Origin: a bacterium
Lineage (GTDB): Bacteria; Patescibacteria; CPR2; UBA1875; JAJYID01
Length of the DNA stretch: 64,000 nucleotides
Direction of reading: 5' to 3'
Assembly: GCA_030647205.1 (NCBI GenBank)
Contig: JAUSJO010000006.1
Span: 1 to 64,000 of the forward strand
The position numbers were made by a program, and so were the translations under genes. Position 1 is the stretch's first letter; every line of letters starts with the position of its first letter. Below the pieces are notes generated by a model. It was not told the origin of the DNA. It saw only the letters and a program-made list of their open reading frames with translations, and made no database searches. Positions 8,127-15,527 of this stretch are shown piece by piece.

Positions 8127-8339
8127 TCATAGAGATAAACGTAATCTCCATTTAGCATTGAGCGTCCTAAGCGACCCGCCTTTTTCCAGATCTTCGTGCA
8201 ACTCCATCGCTTTTACGGGGTTGGACCTGCTCAATGAATTTTGAGCTTTGTAAAAAGCGGCGGCGACATCTTTTTGTTGCCCTTCATCCAGTTCCGGCCA
8301 GTTTACGCTGACCTTGAGCTGGAAATATTGATTAGCCAA
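8127..8339 (-). CDS. Small protein, unknown (operon gene 6)
   Basis: A 70-residue protein, unrecognised. It starts with TTG at 8339, with AGGAG 10 nt upstream. The N-terminal half has a beta-like segment (QYFQLKVSVNW), followed by an amphipathic helix-rich part with basic C-terminus (LNAKWRLRLSL). It is 16 bp downstream of the preceding gene, and 35 bp before the precursor-like peptide. No cysteines and no membrane helix are present, so a soluble partner protein is likely. Confidence 0.62.
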   Translation of the reverse strand: MANQYFQLKVSVNWPELDEGQQKDVAAAFYKAQNSLSRSNPVKAMELHEDLEKGGSLRTLNAKWRLRLSL

Positions 8340-8355
8340 CTTCCTTCAACTCCTT

Positions 8356-8601
8356 TCATAGCAATATCTGCCTAAAGGCTTCTCTGTTAAACTTGAGCAT
8401 CGGTCGATGTTTGTTGGTCAGATGTCTCGCCTGAGTCGCTACCCCCTCGAGTTTTTCCATCAAAGGGCGTAGTTCTTCTTCGGTCACTTTGTTAGGATAG
8501 GGCTTTGATTTCTCTTCTTCTAAAAGAGCCTCAAGAGCTTTTGAAATCTTTTCAGCTCTTCTAAAGATTCTTACTGCATTGTTTTCGGTAATTGCAGCCA
8601 T
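8356..8601 (-). CDS. Small helical protein, unknown (operon gene 5)
   Basis: An 81-residue, mostly helical, charged protein (AVRIFRRAEKISKALEALLEEEKSK). The ATG at 8601 is preferred over one at 8610, because GAGGAG then sits 9 nt upstream, as in the other genes of this operon. The 8610 start overlaps the previous stop as ATGA, so coupling is possible either way. No family recognised and no cysteines. Confidence 0.62.
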   Translation of the reverse strand: MAAITENNAVRIFRRAEKISKALEALLEEEKSKPYPNKVTEEELRPLMEKLEGVATQARHLTNKHRPMLKFNREAFRQILL

Positions 8602-8606
8602 TTCCT

Positions 8607-8789
8607 TCATCTCCTCGGTGGTTTAGGCTCTTTTTCGGAAGCATGATGTATACAGTATAGTCCGCCGGGACCATAACCTCTCGACTTTTTACACTGGCGA
8701 GGGTGCTTCCCAGGGCATACTGGCTCAATGCATTTTTCGGGATCCTCGGGAGTTCGCCGAGGTCCATAGAACCTCTTCTTTGATTCCAT
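8607..8789 (-). CDS. Small Cys/His-rich basic protein (operon gene 4)
   Basis: A 60-residue basic, Pro-rich protein with four Cys and a His pair arranged C-x4-C-x7-C-x12-C-x-H-H, which would suit zinc binding. The start at 8789 has AAGGGGG about 9 nt upstream. An in-frame ATG at 8807 lies directly after AGGAG, too close for initiation. No family was recognised. The C-terminus is a Pro/Arg/Lys tail (EKEPKPPRR). A nucleic-acid- or protein-binding zinc knuckle is a reasonable guess only. Confidence 0.6.
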   Translation of the reverse strand: MESKKRFYGPRRTPEDPEKCIEPVCPGKHPRQCKKSRGYGPGGLYCIHHASEKEPKPPRR

Positions 8790-8816
8790 TACCGCTGCCC
8801 CCTTCATCTCCTGCCT

Positions 8817-9179
8817 TTACATTGATAGCTCTCCCTTGAGTCCAAGCTTTTTGATCATACCCGGTTCCCATTCCGGCTTCCAGATATCAGGACAGGCCTT
8901 CTTGACTTGGCATACCTCAGACTCTACAAGGACATCGTGCGGGAAGTTGAATCCCCACACTTCTCCAAGAAGCCAGAGAGAGTCTGTACTTTTGAAGAAG
9001 GCATTGAGCATGATTTCCGCATCATCTGGGAAACAGAAGTAAAGTTCTACTCGATCCCTCAGCATTTGAGAGACTGTGTGCACACTTTCTTCTGACGTAA
9101 GGCAAAATCTTTCCCGAACTTGACTATCGGAAAAAGTTGGTAAAGCAGCTTCATCGAGTGTCGGAGAATATCCTACCAT
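8817..9179 (-). CDS. Small acidic protein, unknown (operon gene 3)
   Basis: A 120-residue, acidic protein of unknown family. The ATG at 9179 has a perfect AAGGAGG 10 nt upstream; a TTG at 9188 abuts the same site and is rejected. The sequence is mixed alpha/beta with aromatic patches (SLWLLGEVWGFNFPHD) and three cysteines without a metal-site spacing. It is the largest product of the seven-gene operon. Confidence 0.65.
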   Translation of the reverse strand: MVGYSPTLDEAALPTFSDSQVRERFCLTSEESVHTVSQMLRDRVELYFCFPDDAEIMLNAFFKSTDSLWLLGEVWGFNFPHDVLVESEVCQVKKACPDIWKPEWEPGMIKKLGLKGELSM

Positions 9180-9184
9180 TTCTA

Positions 9185-9415
9185 TCAAGCCTCCTTGGAA
9201 TTTTGTGATTTTCCTTGGTATTTTTTCTTCAGTTTACGTAGTTTGTCTGCATGCCTTCTGATCTCTGCGGCTATGCCGAGAAAATCATTCTGGATGTCAT
9301 CGGGTAAATCCTCTACGTGATACTTCATACCATTTGCGAAGTTCCCGAGGTAGTTTTCCAGTCCTTTGGCATACGCAGCTGCTTTTTCATAATCTGCCTT
9401 CTTAGCTTCCGGCAT
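9185..9415 (-). CDS. Small helical protein, unknown (operon gene 2)
   Basis: A 76-residue, Lys/Ala-rich helical protein (MPEAKKADYEKAAAYAKGLE...). The ATG at 9415 follows AAGGAGGG by four bases. It overlaps the 3' end of the preceding gene by 14 bp, and the next gene's ribosome site lies inside its 3' end, so the operon is translationally packed. No family recognised. Confidence 0.63.
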   Translation of the reverse strand: MPEAKKADYEKAAAYAKGLENYLGNFANGMKYHVEDLPDDIQNDFLGIAAEIRRHADKLRKLKKKYQGKSQNSKEA

Positions 9416-9689
9416 TTTCCCTCCTTGTATTAGCCACAGATGAAATTGATGTTGGGAGAGAAAGACTATGTTTTTTGTTAAACTCATGAAGGGGCATATG
9501 TTGATGAAAGTCCCTAACCATCACCCCAACATATTCGTTAACGCAATTAGGGTTGTGGGTCGGATCAAAGGTGTTGTAAATCCTTTCTACAATCCTATCT
9601 CTCACACATACCGCCTGTGAATCGGTTAGATTCCACACATTCTTTATAGAATATAGAAACCATTCATTAAGAGCAGATGCAGCGTACAT
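9402..9689 (-). CDS. Small protein, unknown (operon gene 1)
   Basis: A 95-residue protein, first gene of the seven-gene operon. GGAGGTG lies 4-5 nt before the ATG. The sequence begins MYAASALNEWFLYSIKNVW and has a helical N-terminus and a polar C-terminal third. No family was recognised. Its promoter (9744-9772) and leader are described separately. Confidence 0.63.
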   Translation of the reverse strand: MYAASALNEWFLYSIKNVWNLTDSQAVCVRDRIVERIYNTFDPTHNPNCVNEYVGVMVRDFHQHMPLHEFNKKHSLSLPTSISSVANTRRENAGS

Positions 9690-9743
9690 TTAACACCTCC
9701 GAGTGTTGGATTTTCAATATGCGCCAATTTCATTGGTTTGTAG

Positions 9744-9772
9744 ATTTTACCACAAACTTATTATTTTGTCTA
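9744..9772 (-). promoter_or_regulatory. Promoter of the seven-gene small operon
   Basis: On the minus strand: TAGACA (9772-9767), a 17-bp spacer and TAAAAT (9749-9744). The leader carries ATTGAAAATCC (9708-9720), and a small hairpin, AACAC-TCGGAG-GTGTT, places the ribosome site in its loop. Confidence 0.7.
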
Positions 9773-9780
9773 GGTTCTTG

Positions 9781-9822
9781 CGGGTGTTTACCCGATAAGG
9801 CTCAGAAATCAATTTCTGAGCC
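9781..9822 (-). terminator. Hairpin pair downstream of dnaK
   Basis: GGCTCAGAAA - TTGA - TTTCTGAGCC (9799-9822) and CGGGT-GTT-ACCCG (9781-9794) follow the dnaK stop. Neither has a clear T-run on the minus strand, so termination is likely but not certain. Confidence 0.45.
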
Positions 9823-9833
9823 CTGGTCGGATT

Positions 9834-9888
9834 TGTCATCCTGACGTAAGGAAGGATCTAATGAGATTCTTCGTTCCTCAGAATGACG
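9834..9888. repeat. TGTCAT/ATGACG repeat, copy 2
   Basis: Begins TGTCATCCTGACGTAAGG and ends CCTCAGAATGACG. It is a shorter member of the palindromic family, placed just after the dnaK stop. Confidence 0.65.
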
Positions 9889-9894
9889 GAAATA

Positions 9895-11826
9895 CTATTT
9901 CTTCTCTTCTTCGTCCTCTTTTTTATCCTCGTCTACCACTTCTCCTTCAACTGGCTCATCCTTCTTCTCATCTTTGCCAGTTTCAGCTCCGGCCTCTCCT
10001 TCAGAAGCGCTTTCGTACATCTTCGCACCGACTTTCTGGATGACTTCAGATAGCTCATCATAGCTTTTTTGGATAGCATCCTTGTCGTCTTTATCCTTAA
10101 TCTCACGAAGCGCCTTCACCTTCTCTTCCACTTCCTTCTTCTCATCATCAGACACCTTATCGCCGGCGTCTTTGACGGTCTTTTCTGAAGTGTAGATTAG
10201 CGAATCTGCCATATTTCTGATCTCAATCAGCTCTTTCTTCTTCTTGTCCTCATCAGCATGAGCTTCCGCATCCTTCTTCATCTTTTCAATTTCCTCTTCA
10301 CTTAACCCGGATGAAGACTGGATAGTGATATGCTGTGACTTTCCGCTTGCCTTATCCTTGGCTGATACATTCACGATACCATTGGCATCGATGTCGAAGG
10401 TTACTTCAACCTGAGGAACGCCTCGCGGTGCCGGTGGCAAACCGTCCAGGATAAACCTACCTAATGATTTGTTGTCTTTGGCAAACTCACGCTCACCTTG
10501 TAGAACATTGATCTCTACAGAAGTCTGGTTGTCAGCTGCCGTTGAGAATACTTGTGAAGCAGATGTCGGGATGGTTGTATTTCTCTCGATAAGTCTCGTC
10601 GAAACTCCACCAAGTGTCTCGATACCTAGAGATAATGGAGTTACATCAAGAAGCAGGACATCCTTCACTTCTCCGCCAAGCACACCACCCTGTATAGCGG
10701 CACCGATAGCTACCACTTCATCAGGATTTACGCCTTTCAGTGGGTCTTTCCCGAAGAATTCCTTCACTTTCTTCTGTACTAGCGGCATTCTCGTCATACC
10801 GCCAACTAGGATGACTTCATTCACATCCTCTTTCTTCACTCCTGCGTCTTTTAGTGCCTTTTCAACGGGTTTGAGTGTCTTGTCTACCAGTTCGCCAACG
10901 ATGGACTCAAACTTTGCACGGCTTAACTTCATAGTCAAATGTTTTGGTCCTGAAGCATCAGCGGTTATGAAAGGTATGTTTACCTCTGTTTCCATCGCAG
11001 ATGAAAGCTCAATCTTGGCTTTTTCAGCCCCTTCCTTCAAACGTTGCAAAGCAGCTGTATCTTTCTTCAGGTCTACTCCCTGATCTTTCTTAAACTCTTC
11101 TGCTAGTACATCTATCAAATGCTGGTCAAAGTCGTCACCACCAAGGTGAGTATCGCCGTTGGTTGACTTTACTTCAAATACTCCATCACCAAGCTCAAGG
11201 ATAGAGATATCAAATGTTCCGCCACCAAGGTCATATACAGCTATCTTCTCTTCTTTTTTCTTGTCCAGTCCGTATGCTAGCGCGGCTGCGGTCGGCTCAT
11301 TGATAATTCTCTTTACTTCAAGCCCTGCAATCTTCCCAGCGTCTTTGGTCGCCTGCCTTTGTGAGTCATTGAAGTATGCCGGCACAGTTATAACCGCTTC
11401 GGTTACCGTCCCGCCGAGATAGCTCTCTGCATCTGCCTTCAGCTTCTGCAGTATCATCGCAGATATCTCAGCCGGTGAGTAAGTCTTAGCTTGCCCCGAG
11501 TCTTTGGGGTCGCCCATCTTCACCTTCACTCCGCCGTTTCCCTTCTCTATCTTGTACGGCATGAGCTCGATGTCGCGCTTCACTTCCGCATCGTCAAACT
11601 TTCGCCCGATCAGACGCTTCACTGAGAAGATTGTATTCTCATGATTTATGACTGCCTGCCTTTTTGCCGACTGCCCGACTAGCCTCTCGCCATCTTTGGT
11701 CATCGCCACGATGGAGGGTGTGGTCCTTCCGCCTTCAGCGTTCGGGATAATGGTGGCCTTTCCGCCTTCCATCACCGCCATGGCTGAGTTGGTTGTACCA
11801 AGGTCTATTCCGATTATTTTTCCCAT
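9895..11826 (-). CDS. dnaK: Chaperone DnaK (Hsp70)
   Basis: ATP-dependent Hsp70 of 643 residues. The nucleotide-binding domain begins GKIIGIDLGTTNSAMAVMEG and keeps the phosphate motif IAVYDLGGGTFDISIL. The substrate-binding domain (about 385-505) and helical lid follow, and the C-terminal tail is acidic (EGEVVDEDKKEDEEEKK), a normal bacterial feature. AAGGAGA precedes the ATG. The gene is 30 bp downstream of a zinc-ribbon ORF and belongs to the hrcA-grpE-orf-dnaK heat-shock unit, which is driven by the CIRCE-controlled promoter near 13.9 kb. Confidence 0.98.
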   Translation of the reverse strand: MGKIIGIDLGTTNSAMAVMEGGKATIIPNAEGGRTTPSIVAMTKDGERLVGQSAKRQAVINHENTIFSVKRLIGRKFDDAEVKRDIELMPYKIEKGNGGVKVKMGDPKDSGQAKTYSPAEISAMILQKLKADAESYLGGTVTEAVITVPAYFNDSQRQATKDAGKIAGLEVKRIINEPTAAALAYGLDKKKEEKIAVYDLGGGTFDISILELGDGVFEVKSTNGDTHLGGDDFDQHLIDVLAEEFKKDQGVDLKKDTAALQRLKEGAEKAKIELSSAMETEVNIPFITADASGPKHLTMKLSRAKFESIVGELVDKTLKPVEKALKDAGVKKEDVNEVILVGGMTRMPLVQKKVKEFFGKDPLKGVNPDEVVAIGAAIQGGVLGGEVKDVLLLDVTPLSLGIETLGGVSTRLIERNTTIPTSASQVFSTAADNQTSVEINVLQGEREFAKDNKSLGRFILDGLPPAPRGVPQVEVTFDIDANGIVNVSAKDKASGKSQHITIQSSSGLSEEEIEKMKKDAEAHADEDKKKKELIEIRNMADSLIYTSEKTVKDAGDKVSDDEKKEVEEKVKALREIKDKDDKDAIQKSYDELSEVIQKVGAKMYESASEGEAGAETGKDEKKDEPVEGEVVDEDKKEDEEEKK

Positions 11827-11856
11827 TTTGTGTCTCCTTTCGTTATATATTTAATT

Positions 11857-12204
11857 TTAGTTAATATCTATGTATAAATTGCACTCATGACAATGGTAGT
11901 CTCCCCCACCTAAATCCTTCATTCTTAATGCAACCTTATCTTTATCCCAACAATGAGGGCAAAATGGCCCCTCCTTTGTTTCTTCTCCATCCTCAACTCT
12001 ATTGATCCAATAACAACCGTGATCAAATTCTAAACTATTTTTTAACTCTAAATCTTCCTTTAGTTTTCTGTTTTCTTTTTTTAATTCATAATTACTATCC
12101 TGCATCTCATTCATCTTTGCTTGCATCTCCAAAACCTGTTGATACAGCTCTATTTTCCCTGCTTCCTGTAATACTTTTCCGATTGTTTTAATGTCTATTC
12201 CCAT
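11857..12204 (-). CDS. Coiled-coil plus zinc-ribbon protein between grpE and dnaK
   Basis: A 115-residue protein with a coiled coil (about residues 18-58) and a C-terminal zinc ribbon, C82-x2-C85 and C105-x2-C108 (FCPHC ... YHCHEC). Proteins of this kind are common in phages and CPR genomes and are usually annotated as hypothetical. Its position inside the heat-shock unit, 88 bp after grpE and 30 bp before dnaK, suggests coexpression with the chaperones. Whether it acts with them is unknown. A good AAAAGGAG ribosome site precedes the ATG. Confidence 0.8.
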   Translation of the reverse strand: MGIDIKTIGKVLQEAGKIELYQQVLEMQAKMNEMQDSNYELKKENRKLKEDLELKNSLEFDHGCYWINRVEDGEETKEGPFCPHCWDKDKVALRMKDLGGGDYHCHECNLYIDIN

Positions 12205-12292
12205 TCTTTCTCCTTTTCTTGGCCTTTTGACCAGTTAATTTGTTTCCGTAATAATATACGCTAAAACGCCAAGAATTTTTCTAAAAAAGTTG

Positions 12293-12808
12293 CTATTTTG
12301 CCAATTTTACCTTGGCATACCTTAAAACCTTATCTTTATATATGTATCCGGGTTCGTATTCTTCTATAATCTCATTCGACTTCTTGCCTTTTGCCGGTTC
12401 CATGTGAATGGCTTCGTGCAGATTCGGGTCAAACATTTGCCCAACAGTTGGAATTCGGTTAATCCCCATCTCATTCATCTTCGCTACGAACTGCTTCTCT
12501 ACCGCTAGCATCCCTTGCGCCCATTCATTGCCCTCCAGTTCCTTCGGGAAATGGTTCCGCGCCCGTTCAAAGTTATCAAATACTTCAAGCAAATCTTTAA
12601 TCGTCTCTAGCTTACCGTAATCAATCAGCTCCGCCTTCTCCTTCTCTACACGTTGTCTGTAATTTATAAAGTCGGCCTGCGCCCGCTGAAGCATTTCTTT
12701 CAAGGCATTATTCTCTGCCTGAAGTTCCCCGGTTTTGTCATTCCCGTGAAGACGGGAATCCAGTCGGTCTTCCTTCTTGCCTTTATCTTTCTTATTTTTT
12801 TCCTTCAT
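12293..12808 (-). CDS. grpE: Nucleotide exchange factor GrpE
   Basis: GrpE releases ADP from DnaK. The 171-residue protein has the long N-terminal helix (QADFINYRQRVEKEKAE) and the C-terminal beta domain ending GYIYKDKVLRYAKVKLAK, with the NPNLHEAI-type segment (DPNLHEAIHMEP). Residues about 15-25 (RLDSRLHGNDK) are the translation of a palindromic TGTCATTCCC-type repeat at 12736-12763, inserted in frame in the disordered N-terminus. The functional core looks intact. It lies downstream of hrcA in the same direction, separated by two more repeat copies. Confidence 0.95.
   Translation of the reverse strand: MKEKNKKDKGKKEDRLDSRLHGNDKTGELQAENNALKEMLQRAQADFINYRQRVEKEKAELIDYGKLETIKDLLEVFDNFERARNHFPKELEGNEWAQGMLAVEKQFVAKMNEMGINRIPTVGQMFDPNLHEAIHMEPAKGKKSNEIIEEYEPGYIYKDKVLRYAKVKLAK
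12736..12763. repeat. Palindromic repeat inside grpE
   Basis: TGTCATTCCCGTGAAGACGG and onward to CCAG: stem ATTCCCGT/ACGGGAAT. It is translated in frame as part of GrpE. The same short subfamily occurs at 12867-12894 and inside hypE (39171-39198). Confidence 0.85.
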
Positions 12809-12866
12809 ACTTTTGTCTCTCTTAATCTATTTAAATTTCTATATCTAACTGTTCTACATTGTTTGT

Positions 12867-12894
12867 CTGGATTCCCGCCTCCGCGGGAATGACA
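12867..12894. repeat. Palindromic repeat between grpE and hrcA
   Basis: The same short subfamily in opposite orientation: ATTCCCGC - CTCC - GCGGGAAT, ending GACA. It lies in the 218-bp gap between grpE and hrcA, which holds no gene. Confidence 0.8.
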
Positions 12895-12909
12895 GTGGTG
12901 GGGGTTATT

Positions 12910-13016
12910 TGTCATTTCGACCGACACCACGCTAGTGGCGAGTGGAGAAATCCCTTTCCCTATGTCTTTAAGGGATCCCTCGGCTTGTCCTTAGCAGGAA
13001 GTCGCTCGGGATGACA
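12910..13016. repeat. Long palindromic repeat (about 107 bp) between grpE and hrcA
   Basis: Starts TGTCATTTCGACCGAC, contains GAGTGGAGAAATCCCTTTCC and ends GCTCGGGATGACA. It is the intergenic counterpart of the element translated inside hypF (40970-41069). Confidence 0.85.
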
Positions 13017-13026
13017 GAACTAATTA

Positions 13027-13737
13027 TTAAACACTCAATTCACTCTCCAACAAATCCCGTGTTCTAAGTACCAGCGGTATTACCCTCTCATACGACATTC
13101 TAGTCGGTCCCAACACTCCGAGATACCCCCTTGTATTCTGAGGCAGCTGGACCCTAGAAACTATCAGTGAACATCCGGCTGCTTTTCCTACAGGCGACTC
13201 GTTTCCTATTAAAACCATGAAATCCTTGGCTTTAGGCAGTTCCCGCAGTAATCCCTGTAAATTATCTATCATATCTGCAACTCTGAGCACCTTATCGTTA
13301 TCAAAGAATTCGGGTTGGCGAAAGAGATTTGCAAGACCATGAGAATATATCTCCTGACCCATGGATGAAATGGCCACATTTCTGGTCATATCGGCAAGTG
13401 CCATAGCTGCCATGTCAAATCTGCGTTCAAAGTGCGAATGCATCGCCGCGATTCTACGCTCAAGGATATCTTCCTCACGCTTTGACACTTCCTTCTCTTC
13501 CTTCTGCACCATATCTACGAAGTAGCGGTAGCCCTTCTCAGTCGGAACTCGCCCGGCCGAGGTATGCGGGTGCATAATATAGCCATTCTCTTCCAGCAAA
13601 GCCATCTCAGCACGAATCGTGGCTGACGAGTAAGGAAATGAATACTTCTTCACCAAAGTCAAAGAACCTACCGGCTCCGCCGTACTCACATACTCTCTAA
13701 CTATGGCCTCAAGGATAGCCTCACGCCTACTGGTCAT
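13027..13737 (-). CDS. hrcA: Heat-inducible transcription repressor HrcA
   Basis: Repressor that binds CIRCE operators and is kept active by chaperonins. The 236-residue protein has the N-terminal winged helix (MTSRREAILEAIVREYVSTAEPVGS ... SSATIRAEMALLEENGY) and the SAGRVPTEKGYRYFVD signature, followed by a GAF-like domain shorter than in the usual 340-residue proteins. It is the first gene of the heat-shock unit, and a CIRCE element lies about 120 bp upstream of its ATG. Autoregulation is therefore expected. Confidence 0.95.
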   Translation of the reverse strand: MTSRREAILEAIVREYVSTAEPVGSLTLVKKYSFPYSSATIRAEMALLEENGYIMHPHTSAGRVPTEKGYRYFVDMVQKEEKEVSKREEDILERRIAAMHSHFERRFDMAAMALADMTRNVAISSMGQEIYSHGLANLFRQPEFFDNDKVLRVADMIDNLQGLLRELPKAKDFMVLIGNESPVGKAAGCSLIVSRVQLPQNTRGYLGVLGPTRMSYERVIPLVLRTRDLLESELSV

Positions 13738-13859
13738 AAATCGCTCCGTAAATATGGGACTAGCGGTGATTTATAGTGATTTGTTGTGACTAGTTGTTTG
13801 ACAATCAATCCCAATTAATCCCTATGAGCCACTACTTAACCCCCGCACCGTGATTGCTA

Positions 13860-13886
13860 TTAGCACTCTCGGTGTCCGAGTGCCAA
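13860..13886 (-). promoter_or_regulatory. CIRCE operator (HrcA binding site)
   Basis: TTAGCACTC - 9 nt - GAGTGCCAA, one mismatch from the CIRCE consensus. It overlaps the transcription start expected from the promoter at 13890-13919. Confidence 0.96.
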
Positions 13887-13889
13887 ACA

Positions 13890-13919
13890 AATATACCAAA
13901 TCCCCAACCGGCTTGTCAA
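13890..13919 (-). promoter_or_regulatory. Promoter of the hrcA heat-shock unit
   Basis: On the minus strand: TTGACA (13919-13914), 18-bp spacer and TATATT (13895-13890). CIRCE begins 4 bp downstream of the -10 box. Confidence 0.85.
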
Positions 13920-13935
13920 GAGATAATTTGTCTAC

Positions 13936-13963
13936 TTGTTAGAATTTATAAAGAATTTATAAT
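13936..13963 (+). promoter_or_regulatory. Leaderless promoter of the HEPN-like gene
   Basis: TTGTTA (13936-13941), 16-bp spacer, TATAAT (13958-13963). The ATG at 13970 lies 6 nt after the -10 box, at the expected transcription start. Confidence 0.7.
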
Positions 13964-13969
13964 TGTTTT

Positions 13970-14962
13970 ATGACTAAAGAAAATTCAAAAAATACCAAGA
14001 AAGAGCCATTATCAGTTTGCCTAGCTATATTGGGTAAATTTACATTGCCACCAGGAGTTCAGATAATTAAAATCAAGGACTTCGAGATTGATTGCTTAAT
14101 AAGCTACTCTTTCTCTTCGAATATAACATTTCAGGGTATGAAGTTAGAGCTAGAAACAGCAGATTGCACAATTTTTAACCTTGAGCATAAAAACCACACC
14201 CAGAATGATCTTAAGCGAGTTATAAATACAGAAAAAATACTAGAGAAATCTCTTATGGCAGTCAGTGAGTTAGCACTTTGGTCAAAAGCAAAAGATTCTG
14301 CTCAAAAAATCACTCCTTACATAAGGCAGGTTGGAAGAGCCGATGTTAAATATTTTTTTACAACAACCATGGATAGAGAATTAATCCTCTGGAAAAACGA
14401 ACTATATTGGCAAAATATAGCTGGTATGCAATTATTGAGTGGCTTCCTCGGTAATATGGTAGTTACTAACGGACCCTCCACTAGCCCTCTGCCTTCTTCA
14501 ACGCGGCGAATCTTAGGATCGCTAGATTTAATAAATCTAGGATTCTACTCCGAGTCATTTATAACATCTTTTGCATTATTAGATGATTTACTGCAGGAAA
14601 CTATAAAAGCCGGTTTGAAAAAGAAGAAGATGAGCAAGGATGAACAGGAAGCTTTGATACGGGGCATAAAAGAAAATAGATTAGCAATTTTTCTGAGCAG
14701 TGTTTTAAAGCTTTGTGGGTGGGTTAGCCTCGAAGAAGAGAATAAAGAATTATTTGCTCAATTGAAGAAAGTTAATACAATACGTAATAATATTATGCAT
14801 GGCTCCGCTCTTCTATCGAGAGAGGATGCATTAAAAAGCATTGGAACAATCTTGGATGTTATCTTATTTTTAAAATCAAACCCCTTTGATTACATAATTG
14901 AAGATTTTCCCCCTCTAAATATCATTCAGCCAAAATTTTATAAAATTCCTAAAAGTAAATAA
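13970..14962 (+). CDS. HEPN-like protein, unknown function
   Basis: A 330-residue soluble protein, not assignable to a named family by eye. The C-terminal part (about 185-315) is helical and contains R272-N-N-I-M-H277, which fits the R-x4-6-H motif of HEPN domains, many of which are RNases in toxin, defence or stress systems. The N-terminal 130 residues are beta-rich and not recognised. It is a single gene with a leaderless promoter and no antitoxin-like partner next to it. It is more AT-rich than its neighbours, which may point to transfer. A plain DUF4145-like HEPN protein without nuclease activity is an alternative. Confidence 0.6.
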   Translation: MTKENSKNTKKEPLSVCLAILGKFTLPPGVQIIKIKDFEIDCLISYSFSSNITFQGMKLELETADCTIFNLEHKNHTQNDLKRVINTEKILEKSLMAVSELALWSKAKDSAQKITPYIRQVGRADVKYFFTTTMDRELILWKNELYWQNIAGMQLLSGFLGNMVVTNGPSTSPLPSSTRRILGSLDLINLGFYSESFITSFALLDDLLQETIKAGLKKKKMSKDEQEALIRGIKENRLAIFLSSVLKLCGWVSLEEENKELFAQLKKVNTIRNNIMHGSALLSREDALKSIGTILDVILFLKSNPFDYIIEDFPPLNIIQPKFYKIPKSK

Positions 14963-15044
14963 TCAAAATTAAAACCCCCAAGCACTTAAATTAAGTATTG
15001 GACAGGCGCTAATTAAAAACAAAGCAAAAGGGTTCTATTTTTGG

Positions 15045-15419
15045 CTAGTTTTCTAGAACATCTTGCATCGGGCCGAAGTAGTAGTCATCCCAGCCGGCGT
15101 CGATATCGGTAACTTCATCCTCCGGCACATCGGTTTGTGAGAAATTTATAGTGGTTTTCCCGCATCTTGTACTGAGCTCAAAAGTAACCTTTGAAGGCTT
15201 ATCCCATTTCCCGCCATACCAGTCTTGAACCAGCTTCTTTTCTGGAATTACCTCTGTGTTTTTACCATAAATGTCCCCGCCCCAGAGAGAGAACTCTGTT
15301 CCAACCTGATCATCCATTATAGCCGGGCTTCCGCTCCACTCTTTGATAACTTGCGGATCAACCAGCGCCTTCCAGACTTCGCCTATCGGCGCATTGTATT
15401 TATACTGTTTTGTAATCAT
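15045..15419 (-). CDS. SRPBCC/AHSA1 family protein
   Basis: A 124-residue START-like helix-grip protein, with the typical beginning ITKQYKYNAPIGEVWKALVDPQVIKEW and C-terminal GWDDYYFGPMQDVLEN. AHSA1-type members bind hydrophobic ligands or Hsp90-like partners; no ligand can be assigned here. A TATAAT (15428-15433) lies 8 nt before the ATG, predicting a leaderless mRNA. It stands alone, convergent with the HEPN-like gene. Confidence 0.88.
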   Translation of the reverse strand: MITKQYKYNAPIGEVWKALVDPQVIKEWSGSPAIMDDQVGTEFSLWGGDIYGKNTEVIPEKKLVQDWYGGKWDKPSKVTFELSTRCGKTTINFSQTDVPEDEVTDIDAGWDDYYFGPMQDVLEN

Positions 15420-15485
15420 AGATCTATATTATATATAAAAAAGCAGCTTAACACTGTGCAACTTAACAAAAATACCATGACAAAA

Positions 15486-15504
15486 GGGCGCCGATACGGC
15501 GCCC
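15486..15504 (-). terminator. Terminator of the 157-residue membrane protein gene
   Basis: GGGCGCCG - TAT - CGGCGCCC followed on the minus strand by TTTTG. Confidence 0.8.
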
Positions 15505-15527
15505 CCTCTTTGCTACCCTCTAGCCAG

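Noticed and set aside
8561..8767. 68-codon minus-strand frame inside the small operon
   Set aside because: Overlaps two better-supported genes in a different frame and lacks a ribosome site.
10469..11083. 204-codon plus-strand frame inside dnaK
   Set aside because: Antisense shadow of dnaK; Ser/Thr/Pro-rich translation typical of the reverse strand of a conserved gene.
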